From positions 1 through 36,577 of the forward strand of contig CAZZNQ010000036.1 of the NCBI GenBank assembly GCA_964655775.1: a stretch of 36,577 nt of DNA. The letters are read 5' to 3'. The notes under the pieces were generated by a model, which was not told the DNA's origin, made no database searches, and worked only from the letters and a program-made list of their open reading frames with translations. Origin of the DNA: CAZZNQ01 sp964655775 (GTDB taxonomy: Bacteria > Planctomycetota > Brocadiia > SM23-32). Of the stretch, positions 8,034-18,400 are shown piece after piece. Every line of letters starts with the position of its first letter. The first letter of the stretch is position 1. The position numbers and the translations under genes are program-made.

Positions 8034-8936
8034 ATGTCGGAACTGAAGATCGGGATGGTCGGGCTGGACACCAGCCATTGCGGGGCCATCGTCAACACGC
8101 TGAACTACCCCGACAATCCCCACCACATCAAGGGCGCGAAGATCACCGCCGCCTACCCCGGCGGCACCGATCTGTGCGCGGTCAGCCGCGACCGCGTGGG
8201 CAAGTTCACCGACGAGATGCGCGACAAGCATGACGTGCCGATCTACGACTCGATCGAGAAGCTGGCCGAGGACGTCGACGCCGTCATCGTGACCAGCGTG
8301 GACGGGCGCCAGCACCTGGAGCAGTTCAAGATCCTCGCCCCCTTCGGCAAGCCGGTCTTCATCGACAAGCCGTTCACCTGCTCCTATGAGGAAGCCAAGG
8401 AGCTGGTGGCCGTTGCCGAGGAACACGACTGCCCCATCATGTCCGGTTCGTCGCTGCGCTACTCGGCCGGAAGCAGCGGCCTGGTGCCCGAGGAGGCGGA
8501 GCTGGGCGCCTGCGAGGTGTTCGGCACTATGCCCATCCAGGACGACTATCCCGTGTACTTCTGGTACGCCGTGCACCCGGTCGAGATGCTCGTAAGCTAC
8601 ATGGGCACCGGCTGCAAGAGCGTGCAGGCAATCCATCGCGACGATCAGGATCTGCTGATCTGCGAGTGGGAGGGCGGCAAGATCGGCACCGTGCGCGGCA
8701 TGCGGTTCACCACCTACCACTTCGGCGTGAACGTTTACACCACCAAGGGCACCGTGCACGGCCTGGCGCTGAACGAGCCGCCGGGACACGTGCTGATGCT
8801 CCAGAAAATGGTGCCGTTCCTGAAGACCGGCGAATCCCCGATCCCGATCGAGGAGACGCTGGAGATCATGGCTATCCTTGACGCCGCCGGGCAGAGCAAG
8901 GACCAGGATGGGAAGACCATCGCCCTCGAGTCCTGA
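8034..8936 (+). CDS. divergent Gfo/Idh/MocA-like oxidoreductase (GLDTSH type)
   Basis: 300-residue protein with a Rossmann-type N terminus. The usual GxGxxG loop is replaced by GLDTSHCG (residues 9-16), a variant I associate with a Gfo/Idh/MocA subgroup common in PVC bacteria. The lysine motif is present as FIDKPF in place of EKP. The second domain has WYAVHPVEML, where the His sits in the usual active-site helix. The start at 8034 is chosen because GGGAGG is 5 nt upstream; the frame remains open upstream to 7944 without a ribosome site. It is not a recent copy of the two genes at 3.5-5.7 kb, as only general fold motifs are shared. Its product is likely cytoplasmic; the substrate is unknown. 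Confidence 0.82.
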   Translation: MSELKIGMVGLDTSHCGAIVNTLNYPDNPHHIKGAKITAAYPGGTDLCAVSRDRVGKFTDEMRDKHDVPIYDSIEKLAEDVDAVIVTSVDGRQHLEQFKILAPFGKPVFIDKPFTCSYEEAKELVAVAEEHDCPIMSGSSLRYSAGSSGLVPEEAELGACEVFGTMPIQDDYPVYFWYAVHPVEMLVSYMGTGCKSVQAIHRDDQDLLICEWEGGKIGTVRGMRFTTYHFGVNVYTTKGTVHGLALNEPPGHVLMLQKMVPFLKTGESPIPIEETLEIMAILDAAGQSKDQDGKTIALES

Positions 8937-8961
8937 CGCGGCATATCGCAGGAGCTGATTC

Positions 8962-8996
8962 GCGGCGGCCGGGGGCCTCGATGCCTCGGCCGCCGC
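8962..8996 (+). other. GC-rich stem-loop between two genes
   Basis: GCGGCGGCCG (8962-8971) pairs exactly with CGGCCGCCGC (8987-8996), extendable by three inner pairs. It ends 8 bp before the ribosome-binding site (GGAGG, 9005-9009) of the nitrilase gene. There is no T tract on either side. It may end the upstream mRNA, protect it, or limit read-through into the nitrilase gene. Confidence 0.55.
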
Positions 8997-9016
8997 TCTG
9001 CTGTGGAGGCGTGGCG

Positions 9017-9949
9017 ATGAGAAAGGTGAGGCTCGCAAGTCTGGGCGTTCCGCTCGCCCATCACGAGACACTGGAGCACAAGTGGCGCTCGGTAGAGCCG
9101 GGACTGGCCCTTGCCGCCGAACGGAGACCGGACCTGCTGGTGCTGCCCGAGGCGCTCAACCTGTACCGGCGCGGGCGGCGCAACATGTGCGAGCACTGCG
9201 AAGCGGACGCCCTCGAGGTGCCGGGTCCCGAGGTGGAGATGTTCACAACCTGGGCCGCGGACAACCGCGCCTACCTCGTGCTCCCGTTGATCGAGCGCCA
9301 CGAGGGTTTGGTGCGAAACTCAGCCATTCTGATCGACCGACAGGGCCGGGTGGCGGCACGCTACTTCAAGGTCAATCCCACCGTCATCGAGATGGAACAC
9401 GGCGTGGTGCCGGGCGACGGGCCGGTCTGCTTCGACGCGGATTTCGGTCGGCTCGGTTTCGCGATCTGCTACGACGGTCAGTTCCCCGAGCCCTGGCGCG
9501 GCTACGGCGAGAAAGAAACGCGGCTCGTTTGCTATCCGTCGATGTGGTCCGCCGGCCGTTTCCTGAATGCGGCCGCGCTGCAGGGCAACTACTACATCCT
9601 CACCTCGTTCGCCCCGCAGTCTCGCCTCATCGATCCCGTTGGTCGGACAGTCGCAACCGTCGGCGACCGGCAGACGCCCGTTCACCAGGGCTACCAGCCC
9701 AACCTGCTGGTCGCGGACGTCGACGTCGATTACGAACTCGTCCATCTGGACGAGGCCCAGCGCGTGTTGAAGGAGTTGCTGGCACGGGAGGACGTGACCG
9801 TGGACGTGCTCGGCGATGAAGACATCGCGATGCTGACGACGAACGCGCGCGAGCTCTCGCCGCTGGACGTGCTGCGCGAGCTGCGGGTGCCCACGCTGCG
9901 CGAGACCCTGACCGCCGCCCGCGAACGCCGGGACCGATGCGCGCGATAG
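9017..9949 (+). CDS. nitrilase-superfamily carbon-nitrogen hydrolase
   Basis: 310-residue amidohydrolase of the nitrilase superfamily, which hydrolyses amides, nitriles or carbamoyl compounds through a Glu-Lys-Cys triad. All three residues are visible: E45 in VLPEALN, K118 in RYFKVNP and C151 in AICYDGQF. Length and fold match single-domain family members. After residue 230 the C-terminal part carries extra sequence that could be an oligomerisation or lid segment. The ATG at 9017 is preceded by GGAGG with 7-nt spacing, which rules against the in-frame ATG at 8981. It follows the GLDTSH oxidoreductase by 80 bp with a strong hairpin between, so expression of the two may be uncoupled. The substrate is not predictable. 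Confidence 0.88.
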   Translation: MRKVRLASLGVPLAHHETLEHKWRSVEPGLALAAERRPDLLVLPEALNLYRRGRRNMCEHCEADALEVPGPEVEMFTTWAADNRAYLVLPLIERHEGLVRNSAILIDRQGRVAARYFKVNPTVIEMEHGVVPGDGPVCFDADFGRLGFAICYDGQFPEPWRGYGEKETRLVCYPSMWSAGRFLNAAALQGNYYILTSFAPQSRLIDPVGRTVATVGDRQTPVHQGYQPNLLVADVDVDYELVHLDEAQRVLKELLAREDVTVDVLGDEDIAMLTTNARELSPLDVLRELRVPTLRETLTAARERRDRCAR

Positions 9950-9978
9950 GACGGCGCCCTGCAGCCGTCCATCGCAGA

Positions 9979-9987
9979 TGGTATACT
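9979..9987 (+). promoter_or_regulatory. extended -10 promoter candidate for the secreted GH123-like gene
   Basis: TGG-TATACT (9979-9987) is an extended -10 element with a 5/6 -10 hexamer. No good -35 is present 16-18 nt upstream, as is normal for this promoter class. Transcription would start near 9994, about 85 nt before the start codon. Confidence 0.45.
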
Positions 9988-10078
9988 CGCCTCTCATGCT
10001 TGTGTGACGGATTCTGGGAAGCGTCCGGCGCATTGTTCCACGACAGCCCCACCTACCACCGATGCGAGAGGATTTCAC

Positions 10079-12826
10079 ATGAAGGGAAGGCTCCCCCTCA
10101 TTCTGGCCGTTGCCGTCGCTCTTCTCTCCACGTTATTCACTGAGGTGAAGGCTGCGGACCCGTCCGAGACGAATAGGACGGTGGTCCTGGATACGGCCGG
10201 GTTCTGGCGCATGCATCACCGGCTGGAACCACCGTTTGTAGCCGCCGACGGAGCGCCTGAGCCGATACTGTTCGGCAAGCCCTGGGTCGACGATCCGACG
10301 CCGGCGGCCCCGGCGGGCTGGACCGATCCGGATTTCGACGACGCCGGCTGGCTGCGCCTGCCGCTGCGTCGCCAAGGCCGAACGCCATATCTCTCGCGCC
10401 TCTGCCTGCGCGGCAAGTTCCGCGTGGCCGATCCCGCAGAGGTCAATGGCCTCGCGCTGACGGCGGAGTATCACGGCGGCATCGTAGTGTATCTGAACGG
10501 CCGGGAGGTCCTGCGCAGGCATCTCCCCGCCGGCCCGCTGGCGGCCGACACCCTCGCCGATGCCTATCCCCGCGAGGCCTTCCTGAACGAGAACGGCGAG
10601 CTGATGGGATCGGAGATGCGCCGCCACTGGCGCCTGGGACGCAACCGGGAACTGGCGCCCCACGTCGCCCTTTCGCGCCGCGGAATCCTGAAGGCCGAAC
10701 TCCCCGTCGATGCCCTGCGCGAGGGCGTGAACGTGCTCGCCGTCCAGATCGTTCGCGCGCCCTACAATCCGATCATTGAAGAGAAGCGCACGGAGGAAGA
10801 ACGCGGGCACGGCTACAATATCTCGTGGAACACCTGCCAGATCAACCGCCTCCAGCTCACGGCTGAGGACGCCGGCGGCCTGGTGCCCAACGCCGTGCGG
10901 CCCGCCGGACTGCAGGTCTGGAACGGCGATCCGATGATCGCCGACTTCGACCTGGATTTCGGCGACCCCAACGAGCCGCTCCGCCCCGTCCGCATTGTCG
11001 GCGCCCGGAACGGCTGGTTCTCCGGCGAGGTCCTGGTGGGCTCCGACGGCCCGATCACGGGTCTTCGGGCGCGCGCCGGCGATCTGGAGGGCGACGGCGG
11101 CGTGATACCCGCCTCCGCCGTGCGCGTTCGGTTCGGCCTGCCCTGGGGCGAACAGCGGCTCGTCTACCCTTACCAGGGACACACGCTGCCGTATCCCGCG
11201 GCGCCCGGTCTTCTGGGCGCATTGGCCGAGGAGGCGCCGGGCGAGGTGCCTGTGTACGAAAAGCCGACCGGCCGCGGGCATCTGGACCTGCCGGGTCAGC
11301 CGCAGCCCGTCTTCGGTGCCGTGGTGCCGGTCTGGATCACCGTCAAGGTCCCGACCGACGTTCCGCCCGGCGTCTATCGCGGGCAGGTGAAGTTGGAGGC
11401 GGACGCCCGTGCGGCCGTCGACGTCCTGGTGGAAGTGGACGTGCGCGACTGGACCGTGCCCGATCCGGCCGAGCACGCGACCTGGGTGGAGATGGTGCAG
11501 TCGCCCGAGACGCTGGCCATGGAATACGAGGTGGAGCCCTGGTCGCAGCGGCACCTCGAACTCATCGCGCAGTCCATGCGCTACATCCGCGACGCCGGCA
11601 GCCGCGTCCTCTACGTGCCGCTCATCTGCCATACCCACTACGGCAACGACGAGTCGATGGTCCGCTGGATTCCGGACGGGAACGGGGGCTACAGCTTCGA
11701 TTTCTCACGGATGGACGCCTACCTGGACGTCGCCGAGAAACACCTCGGCACGCCCGGGATCGTCGTGTTCCAGGTCTGGGACGTCTACATGATGCCCACA
11801 GACGAATCCGAGCTCGGCCGCGGCGACCGTCGCGTCTACGCGCACCTGGAAAAGACGGGGGCACTGATGGGCGCCGGCCCCGAGGTGACGGTCCGCGACC
11901 CCGAGACCGGCGAGTTCGGCAACGTCTTTTTGCCGCGCTACGGCGAGCCCGGCACCGCCGAGCACTGGAGCGAACTCTTCGCCCGATTGCGCGAGCGGAT
12001 GAAGGCGCGGGGACTGGAAGGCACGATGATGCTGGGTCTGCTGCCGGACCAGTGGGCGACCCAGGAGGAGATCGCATTCCTGAAGGAAGTCTCCGGCGAC
12101 CTGCCCTGGGTTGTGCATTCGCACATGGGGGCCACGCGGGGCAACGTGTACGACATCGCCCGCGCCGGCTATCAGACGCGCGTCTGGCATGTATACTACG
12201 CCACCGAGCCCGCCGGCGAGGGCAGCCTGCTCGGTTGGAAGGAGCCGCTGCTGGTCGCCAAGTTCAACCGCATCGTCGGGTTCGACACCTTCCCCTACGC
12301 CACCTGGAGCACCTATCCGGAGTTCGCCGTCACCGGCTCCGTGCGCGGCGTCGGGCGGCTGGGCGCCGACTTCTGGAACGTCATCAAGGATAAGCGCGGC
12401 CGCCGCCGGGGCACCGTCACCCAGCTTTATCCCCAGAGCAGTTGGCGCAATCTGGACCCGTGGGCTGCTCTGCTGGCTCCCGGCCCGGACGGCCCGGTGG
12501 CAACCACCCGTTACGAGGTCATGCGCGAAGGTGTGCAGGCGTGCGAGGCTCGCATCTTCATCGAGCGTGCGCTGGCGGACGATGCTTCCCGGGCGAAGCT
12601 TGGCGAAGAGCTGGCGGCGCGCGCCGAGGAGCTGCTGCGAGAGCGACTCCGCTGCATGTGGCGGCAATCATCGCACATGATGCTGATCCCCAAATACTCG
12701 ATACAGTCGGCGCACACCGACAGCATCGCCGGCAGCACGTGGTTCGCGGGATCGGATTGGCGGGGCCGACTGGCCCGCCTCTACGACACCGCCGGCCAGA
12801 TCGCCGACCGCCTCGCGACGCCGTAA
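10079..12826 (+). CDS. secreted GH123/DUF4091-like putative glycoside hydrolase
   Basis: 915-residue exported protein. A Sec signal peptide spans residues 1 to about 25 (basic KGR, hydrophobic core, cleavage after VKA). Residues about 80-220 look like a galactose-binding-type beta-sandwich (DPDFDDAGW, VVYLNGREVL, NVLAVQIV). Next comes a beta-rich segment with the NEW3-like PVWITVKVPTDVPPGVYRG, then a probable TIM barrel from about residue 465, ending in RYEVMREGVQACEAR (from R811), which resembles the DUF4091/GH123 C-terminal motif. This suggests hydrolysis of amino-sugar or other glycans, but catalytic Asp/Glu residues were not assigned. The ATG at 10079 is chosen over one at 10004 because it begins the signal peptide and has AGAGGA upstream. 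It converges on the lyase-like gene 35 bp away. Confidence 0.72.
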   Translation: MKGRLPLILAVAVALLSTLFTEVKAADPSETNRTVVLDTAGFWRMHHRLEPPFVAADGAPEPILFGKPWVDDPTPAAPAGWTDPDFDDAGWLRLPLRRQGRTPYLSRLCLRGKFRVADPAEVNGLALTAEYHGGIVVYLNGREVLRRHLPAGPLAADTLADAYPREAFLNENGELMGSEMRRHWRLGRNRELAPHVALSRRGILKAELPVDALREGVNVLAVQIVRAPYNPIIEEKRTEEERGHGYNISWNTCQINRLQLTAEDAGGLVPNAVRPAGLQVWNGDPMIADFDLDFGDPNEPLRPVRIVGARNGWFSGEVLVGSDGPITGLRARAGDLEGDGGVIPASAVRVRFGLPWGEQRLVYPYQGHTLPYPAAPGLLGALAEEAPGEVPVYEKPTGRGHLDLPGQPQPVFGAVVPVWITVKVPTDVPPGVYRGQVKLEADARAAVDVLVEVDVRDWTVPDPAEHATWVEMVQSPETLAMEYEVEPWSQRHLELIAQSMRYIRDAGSRVLYVPLICHTHYGNDESMVRWIPDGNGGYSFDFSRMDAYLDVAEKHLGTPGIVVFQVWDVYMMPTDESELGRGDRRVYAHLEKTGALMGAGPEVTVRDPETGEFGNVFLPRYGEPGTAEHWSELFARLRERMKARGLEGTMMLGLLPDQWATQEEIAFLKEVSGDLPWVVHSHMGATRGNVYDIARAGYQTRVWHVYYATEPAGEGSLLGWKEPLLVAKFNRIVGFDTFPYATWSTYPEFAVTGSVRGVGRLGADFWNVIKDKRGRRRGTVTQLYPQSSWRNLDPWAALLAPGPDGPVATTRYEVMREGVQACEARIFIERALADDASRAKLGEELAARAEELLRERLRCMWRQSSHMMLIPKYSIQSAHTDSIAGSTWFAGSDWRGRLARLYDTAGQIADRLATP

Positions 12827-12861
12827 GCGCTGAAGCTTGAGGCGATCTGCACCGGCAGGGA

Positions 12862-15102
12862 TTACGCATCCAGGCGGTAGACGGCGGCCGACTGTGGGGC
12901 CACCGGCAGCCGCAACGGTCCCTCGGCCGGCACGTCGATGGTCTTGCCCGCTGCAAGATCCGTTAGGCGGCCGGCGGGCAGGCCAGAGGGCGTGACGCCG
13001 TGCACCGACGATGAGAAGTTGGCCGCCACGAGGTACAGCACCCCGTCCTGCCCCCGCACCAGCAGCGCCCGGCCGTCCGGCTCCTCGCATTCCAAGCGGC
13101 GGTTAGCATCGTCGGCGAAGAAGGACTGGGTTCCTTCCGTGTCGACGGACGAGAGCAGCACGCAGCCGGTGTCCAGCACGGCGCGCGGGCCCTGCACCGC
13201 CGTCGGCCCGACGTCGCTCGGGTAGCAGAGCCGGTCGCTGTAGATGCTGCCGGAGTATCCTCCGGCCCGTGAGGGCTCGCGCAGCAGGTACCAGCTGTCT
13301 CCCCCGTAGATGCCCACCAAGCCGAGGCAGTCGTCCACGTTCACCCAACTGCAGCCGAACTCGCGGAGTTCGGCACGTTCGGGGATGCCGGCCACCTCGC
13401 GGGTGCCGAGTGGCGTGTGGTAGAAGCGCTTCATCTCGTTGAACACATCGTTCGCGATGCGCAGGGAAACGCCCTCGACGTTGCGGAAGAACAGACGCAG
13501 GTCGCCGATGCGGGCCAGCTCGAGCCGGGCTACCGAGTGGTCGTCCGGCAGCGCGGCGAAACAGATGGCGTGGCGGACCAGATCCGACCGTCGCCAACCC
13601 TCCGGGACGTGGACCTCGCTACCTTCATTGACGCAGCCGATGGTCACGAAGCCGCCGGGGAACTGCTGGGTGCGCTCCCACTTCAGCTCACGCCGTCCTG
13701 TGGCCCCCACCGGGCACGCGCGGCCGGCCAGGTTCTCCTGCCACTCGGCCATGTGGGGTCGGTCCGGCGGCACGCACAGGCCCTGCGGCCGCTCGGCAGC
13801 GCGCCAACTCCAGCTTGCCAGGCGCGTGGGGCTGCGGTGAAACACGGCCCCGTGCTCGGGTTCATGCCAGCCGCCGCGCACGGATCCCTCAAGATCTTCT
13901 CCCGCTTCCGCAGGCCCGGTGATGGCGAACTGCTGCGTCCAGCGCAGCAGCATGGACAACACAACGGCCTTATCCGATTCCAGGCGCGTGTAGTAGTAGG
14001 GGTTTTCCTGCGCAATGTGCGAGAGTCGGGCGCCGACGAAGCTGCCGTCCGCGTTGTAGTCTTGTTCGCGCAGGATCGTGTCGATGGCGCCCTCCGCCTG
14101 TCCCATCGCATGGGCATCGCCTAGGTGATGGGCCGTCCAGACCAGCGTCGGCAGCAGATAGTCCTGGCAGTAGCAGTAGCGTTGGCGGGTGTCGCCGCCG
14201 ATGCGCAGCAGCCGGCCGTTCGGGGCGACCAGGCGACGGAGAAGCGACCACAGGTCCTCCGCGTGATGATAAAGCGCCGGCGGCGGCTCCTCGCCGCGCG
14301 CCACAAAACCGTAGTGCAGCATGGCGATGTTGCTCAGGCAGATGACCATGTAGCCGACGTTCAGGTAGCCGTGATGGTCAAGAGCATAGTGCGGGAAGAA
14401 GTTGGCGCCGACGTGCCATTCGCTGAGCGGCTTGCCGGCAATGACGGTGCCGTCCTCGGCGTCGGCCGGCACACTGACGCCGTTCAGCAGGAACAGGTTG
14501 GCCTTCTCGCGCCAGTCGTCCGCGTGGGGGTGATCGGGGTACATCATGGCTGCGCGGGCGAGGATGGCGCCGTTCCAGAGGTTCGACTCCGGCCGGTTCC
14601 GGTGGGTGCTCTGCCAGCGGTTGGCGGCCACCTCGGCGACAAGCTGGGCCTCGGCCTCGCCGGTTATCATGCGACGGAGCATCTCGCGGTCGCGATCGGT
14701 CAGATGCTCATCCAGGGCTTCGACGCCGTGCATCATGCGTTCAATTCCGAGCGACGATATCCAGGTGCCGCCCCACTGGGTGCCGTCGGTGCGCGTGCGC
14801 TCGCCGCCGGTGTAGGTGTCCAGCGAGTATCGGAGGGCGGCCAGTGCGCGTTCCAGCACCAAGGCCGGGTCGACACTGCAGTCGGCCGGGTCCGTGTCCG
14901 GATCGGTGGCCAGAACGGCCATTGCCGCGAGGTATTTCTGGTTGGTCTGCACGCCCCAGTTGTCATAGCCGGTTCCGAAGCATCCCCGGCCGGACGCTTC
15001 GGGATCGTTCCACCAGTGGCGTTCGGCGCAGACGGCCCACGCGGACAGGGCGTGCAGGGCCTTTGCCCGCACCGTTGTTGCTAAGTCCGGACACGCGTAC
15101 AT
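12862..15102 (-). CDS. putative alpha/alpha-toroid polysaccharide lyase-like protein (heparinase II/III-like)
   Basis: 746-residue protein whose N-terminal half (residues about 1-390) is rich in helices with the spacing of an (alpha/alpha) toroid, and whose C-terminal half (about 400-746) is beta-rich. Motifs SNLWNGAILARAAMM (near residue 175) and GANFFPHYALDHHGY (near 235) resemble the Asn and His/Tyr regions of alginate/heparin/chondroitin lyases; this is a fold-level guess, not an activity claim. No signal peptide is visible at the chosen start. The start is firm: GAGGAGG lies 6 nt upstream of the ATG, while the frame remains open far upstream without support. A weak promoter (TTGCGG-N18-TACACT on the minus strand, 15156-15185) could serve it. 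Convergence with the GH123-like gene suggests a glycan-use locus. Confidence 0.68.
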   Translation of the reverse strand: MYACPDLATTVRAKALHALSAWAVCAERHWWNDPEASGRGCFGTGYDNWGVQTNQKYLAAMAVLATDPDTDPADCSVDPALVLERALAALRYSLDTYTGGERTRTDGTQWGGTWISSLGIERMMHGVEALDEHLTDRDREMLRRMITGEAEAQLVAEVAANRWQSTHRNRPESNLWNGAILARAAMMYPDHPHADDWREKANLFLLNGVSVPADAEDGTVIAGKPLSEWHVGANFFPHYALDHHGYLNVGYMVICLSNIAMLHYGFVARGEEPPPALYHHAEDLWSLLRRLVAPNGRLLRIGGDTRQRYCYCQDYLLPTLVWTAHHLGDAHAMGQAEGAIDTILREQDYNADGSFVGARLSHIAQENPYYYTRLESDKAVVLSMLLRWTQQFAITGPAEAGEDLEGSVRGGWHEPEHGAVFHRSPTRLASWSWRAAERPQGLCVPPDRPHMAEWQENLAGRACPVGATGRRELKWERTQQFPGGFVTIGCVNEGSEVHVPEGWRRSDLVRHAICFAALPDDHSVARLELARIGDLRLFFRNVEGVSLRIANDVFNEMKRFYHTPLGTREVAGIPERAELREFGCSWVNVDDCLGLVGIYGGDSWYLLREPSRAGGYSGSIYSDRLCYPSDVGPTAVQGPRAVLDTGCVLLSSVDTEGTQSFFADDANRRLECEEPDGRALLVRGQDGVLYLVAANFSSSVHGVTPSGLPAGRLTDLAAGKTIDVPAEGPLRLPVAPQSAAVYRLDA

Positions 15103-15477
15103 CAACCGCCTCCTCGCTCGTGGACAGCGCACATAAACGGAGTCTTCGAGTGGCCAGTGTAGCGATTCGGTGAGGGCAACCGCAACCCTGTCTGCGATCG
15201 GGGAATGCGTGCTTATACTCGGGAGCAAAAGCGTCTTGAATACGGCCGTCCCGACTTCCCGAAACCGTACGTTCGAGGGCGGCGCGGCCGGCCCGGCCGC
15301 AGGCAGCCGTGGCCTCCATCCGGCACTCCCGGGCGCGGTCCCATTTCGTCCGCAAGGCGTTATCGTCCGAACGCGTGGCGCCGGAAGCGTGCGCGCGGAT
15401 TCTTTCCCTTTGACAGACATGAGCGACGTTCTATAATCAGAGACCGATACGGCGGGGTATCCCCGGGCTTTATTGAT
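15103..15477. other. 375-bp intergenic region between divergent genes, partly structured
   Basis: It separates the lyase-like gene (minus) from the M28-FtsX gene (plus). It holds the consensus promoter at 15410-15437, a TATACT hexamer at 15214-15219 without a good -35, and a compact hairpin GCGGCCG-GCC-CGGCCGC at 15284-15300. TACGG (15241-15245) and CCGTA (15265-15269) can pair. Open frames here lack ribosome sites. No tRNA or known riboswitch pattern was recognised. Confidence 0.6.
15410..15437 (+). promoter_or_regulatory. full-consensus sigma-70 promoter of the M28-FtsX operon
   Basis: TTGACA (15410-15415) and TATAAT (15432-15437) both match consensus 6/6 with a 16-nt spacer. Transcription should begin near 15444, giving a leader of about 34 nt before the ATG at 15478. 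It also excludes start codons further upstream in the same open frame (to 15205). Confidence 0.85.
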
Positions 15478-18400
15478 ATGGTGAAGAAAAAGATGTCTGA
15501 TAGACGGCGTTTGGGGATGGTCCTTCTCGTAGTCGCCTGCCTTGCCGCGTCGCGTCTTGCGGCAGCACAGCAGGCCGAAGTCGCGGGCAGCTTCGAGCGC
15601 GACCTTATGGCCGTCGATCCCTCCGAGCACGTCGAGGTCCTGTCCAGCTACAAGAGTCGCTATACCGGGTACCCGGGGTGCTTCGAGGCGGCGTCCTACA
15701 TCACCGATCGCTTCCGCGAGATCGGGCTGGCGAACGTCGAGGAGTCTCCCTTCCAGGTGGTCGTGCCCGTCGCGCCGAACGATGAGCACTGGGGGCGCAA
15801 AGTGCCCGAGGCAGAGGCGCAGGAGCGCCCGGACCACGGGGGGACGCTGTACGTCGGAGACTCGGAAATCCCGCTCTACTGCGTGCTGCCGAACTACGTG
15901 CGCACGTCGATGACGTCCGAGGACGGCGTCAGCGGGCACCTGATCTGGGCGGGCGAGGGCTACCTTAGCGATTTCAACGGCAAGCGCGTCGACGGCAGCA
16001 TCGTGCTGATGGACTTCAACAGCATGACGCGCTGGATGAACGCTGCCAAGCTGGGGGCGCGGGCCATCATTTTCGTAGAACCGAACGACCCCTTCCGGAT
16101 CGAGGCGGAGCAGAAGTACAGCGAACTGCCGATACCCGTGCCGCGCTACTACCTGCGCAAGGCAGACCTGCCGGCGCTGGCGGCGGCCGTCAGCGGGGGA
16201 GGTATGGCGCCGCAGGACGCGACGGAGGCCCTGTCCGGGCTGGGCGCAGAGGGCGCGAGCACCGTGGAGGCCAACCTGAAGGCCCTCATGCGCTGGGAAG
16301 AGGTGAACGTCTCCCGTATCAGCGGAGAGATCCCCGGCACCGATCCGCAGCTCGGCGAGCAGACGATAGTGGTGTTCGCCTACTACGACAGCACCTCCGT
16401 GGTGCCCGCGCTGAGCCCCGGAGCGGAGAGCGCCTGCGGGATCGGCGCGATGCTCGAGATAGCCGAGTTGCTGGCCAAGCACCCCCCGCGCCGAAAGGTG
16501 AAATTCATCGCCGCGCCCGGCCATTACGAGGCACTTGCCGGCGTGCGCGATTATGCTTTCGAGACGATCTATCCGCGGCGCGAGGGCGCCGATGAAGATG
16601 CGGGCCAGGGCACCGGCGAATCCTACCTGTTTGTGGGTCTGGACCTGTCCAGCCGGCAGAACACGTTTGGGGCCTTCTACAAGGGCAACTTCTACGACCA
16701 GCTATCGACAACGGAGGTTGAGCTGCAGAGGTCCTACAGCGAGCTATCGAGCATGCTGTCCGAATGGGGTGAACAGGTGCGCCTCATGGGCGGCCCGGCG
16801 GCGTCGCTAACCTACCAGAGCGGCATAGTGCCCCAGCAGGGGCGCGACTGGCGTTCCCTGCTGCCGGACCTGATGGCCTTCGACAGCGAAGTGATGTCGA
16901 TCTGTGGGTACCCGGCCCTCACGCTGGCCACCACGGGGGACCCCCGCAGCAGCGTGAATACGCCCCTGGACACCTTTGACCGCATCGAGCCCACCCTGGG
17001 CACCAACGTTCGCGCCCAGGCCATCGGCTGCGCCTATCTTCTAAAGAACATGGCCGACGTGCCGATTCTGCCGATCGACCGCGAGAAGATCTGGGAGAAA
17101 CGCCTTTCCGCCAGCCTGTTCGGCTATGCGATCGAACTCAGCCTGCTGGCCTACATGCCGAAAGTGGCCGTCCCCAATGCCGTGGCCGCCGTCAGCATGC
17201 TGGCGGCCGACCTGACCAGCAAATCGAAGAGCATGACGGGTGTGCAGACCTACGATTTCCGACTCAGCAACGTGCAGGGCTTCTTCGAGGTGTTCGGCCT
17301 GGTCAACGCCAAGCAGTTCCGCGTCGACGGATTCCTGCTCTCGCCGCTGAACGGCACGGTGAGCAAGATCGCCCAGTCCGAACTGGCCGTGGCCACCAAT
17401 CGGCAGCGCGAGACCGATTGGTCGGAGCGTGAAACCGACCTTCGGCTGAACTTCATCCGGGGCGTCTGCACGACGATTTTCGACCTGACCAGCCCGCTCA
17501 ACCTGCGCACGCTGGGCCAGAGCACCGCCGTGCGCGGCGAGTCCAACAGCGAGCTGCAGTACCTCATCAGCTTCGTCGGGCAGGAGTCTTTGACCGACCC
17601 CTTCAGCAAGCCCGTGGCTGTGTTCTTCACCGAACGCGACCAGAACGTGAAGTTCCTCCTCGCGAGCGGTGCGGTCGGCTACGAGGGCCTGCTCCTCAAC
17701 TTCGGGGAGGAGACGGCCGAGCCGGGCCGCAAGGAACGCACCGGGCCGGGCTATCGCGTTAGCGACAACGAGAACTTCATCTACCGAACCGCCTTCCAGA
17801 TCGTCAAGGACATGCACCTGCTGGACAGCGAGCGGCTGCGCCGGCTGGCGGAGAGCGGCATCGTGAAGAACATGGTGTACGACCTGTTCAGCCAGGCGGG
17901 CGCCCACATCGAGGCCGCAGAACGCGATCTGGGAGCCCGGCAATACGACAGCTTCTATCACAACGTCAGGATGGCCTGGGGCCTGGAGAACCGAGTCTAC
18001 CCCAACGTGAGGGACACGGGAACCGACGTCGTCAAGGGCGTGATCTTCTACTTTGCCCTGCTGCTCCCGTTCGTGCTCTTCATGGAGCGGCTGCTCATCA
18101 ACTACGTGGAGATCCGCCACAAGCTGGCCGCCATCGCGGTGCTGTTCGCGCTGTCCTACGTGATCCTGCGCATGGTGCACCCGGCCTTCAAGCTGAGCCA
18201 GACGCCCATCATCATTCTGATCGGCTTCATCATGATCATGGCCTCCGTCGCAACCATCTACTACCTGCTCGGCAAGTTCAGCGTGGTGATGGAAAAGATG
18301 CGGCAGAAGGTGGACATGATTCACCGCGCCGACGTGGCCCGCGCAAGCGCAGCAATGGCCGCCTTTGTGCTGGGCATCTCCAACATGCGCAAGCGCAAGG

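Noticed and set aside
15205..15477. N-terminal extension of the M28-FtsX protein by 91 residues
   Set aside because: It lies upstream of the 6/6 sigma-70 promoter and is Arg/Pro-rich without a ribosome site; the signal peptide begins after 15478.
16381..16980. Active M28 aminopeptidase
   Set aside because: Four of the five usual metal-ligand positions are substituted, so activity is not supported.
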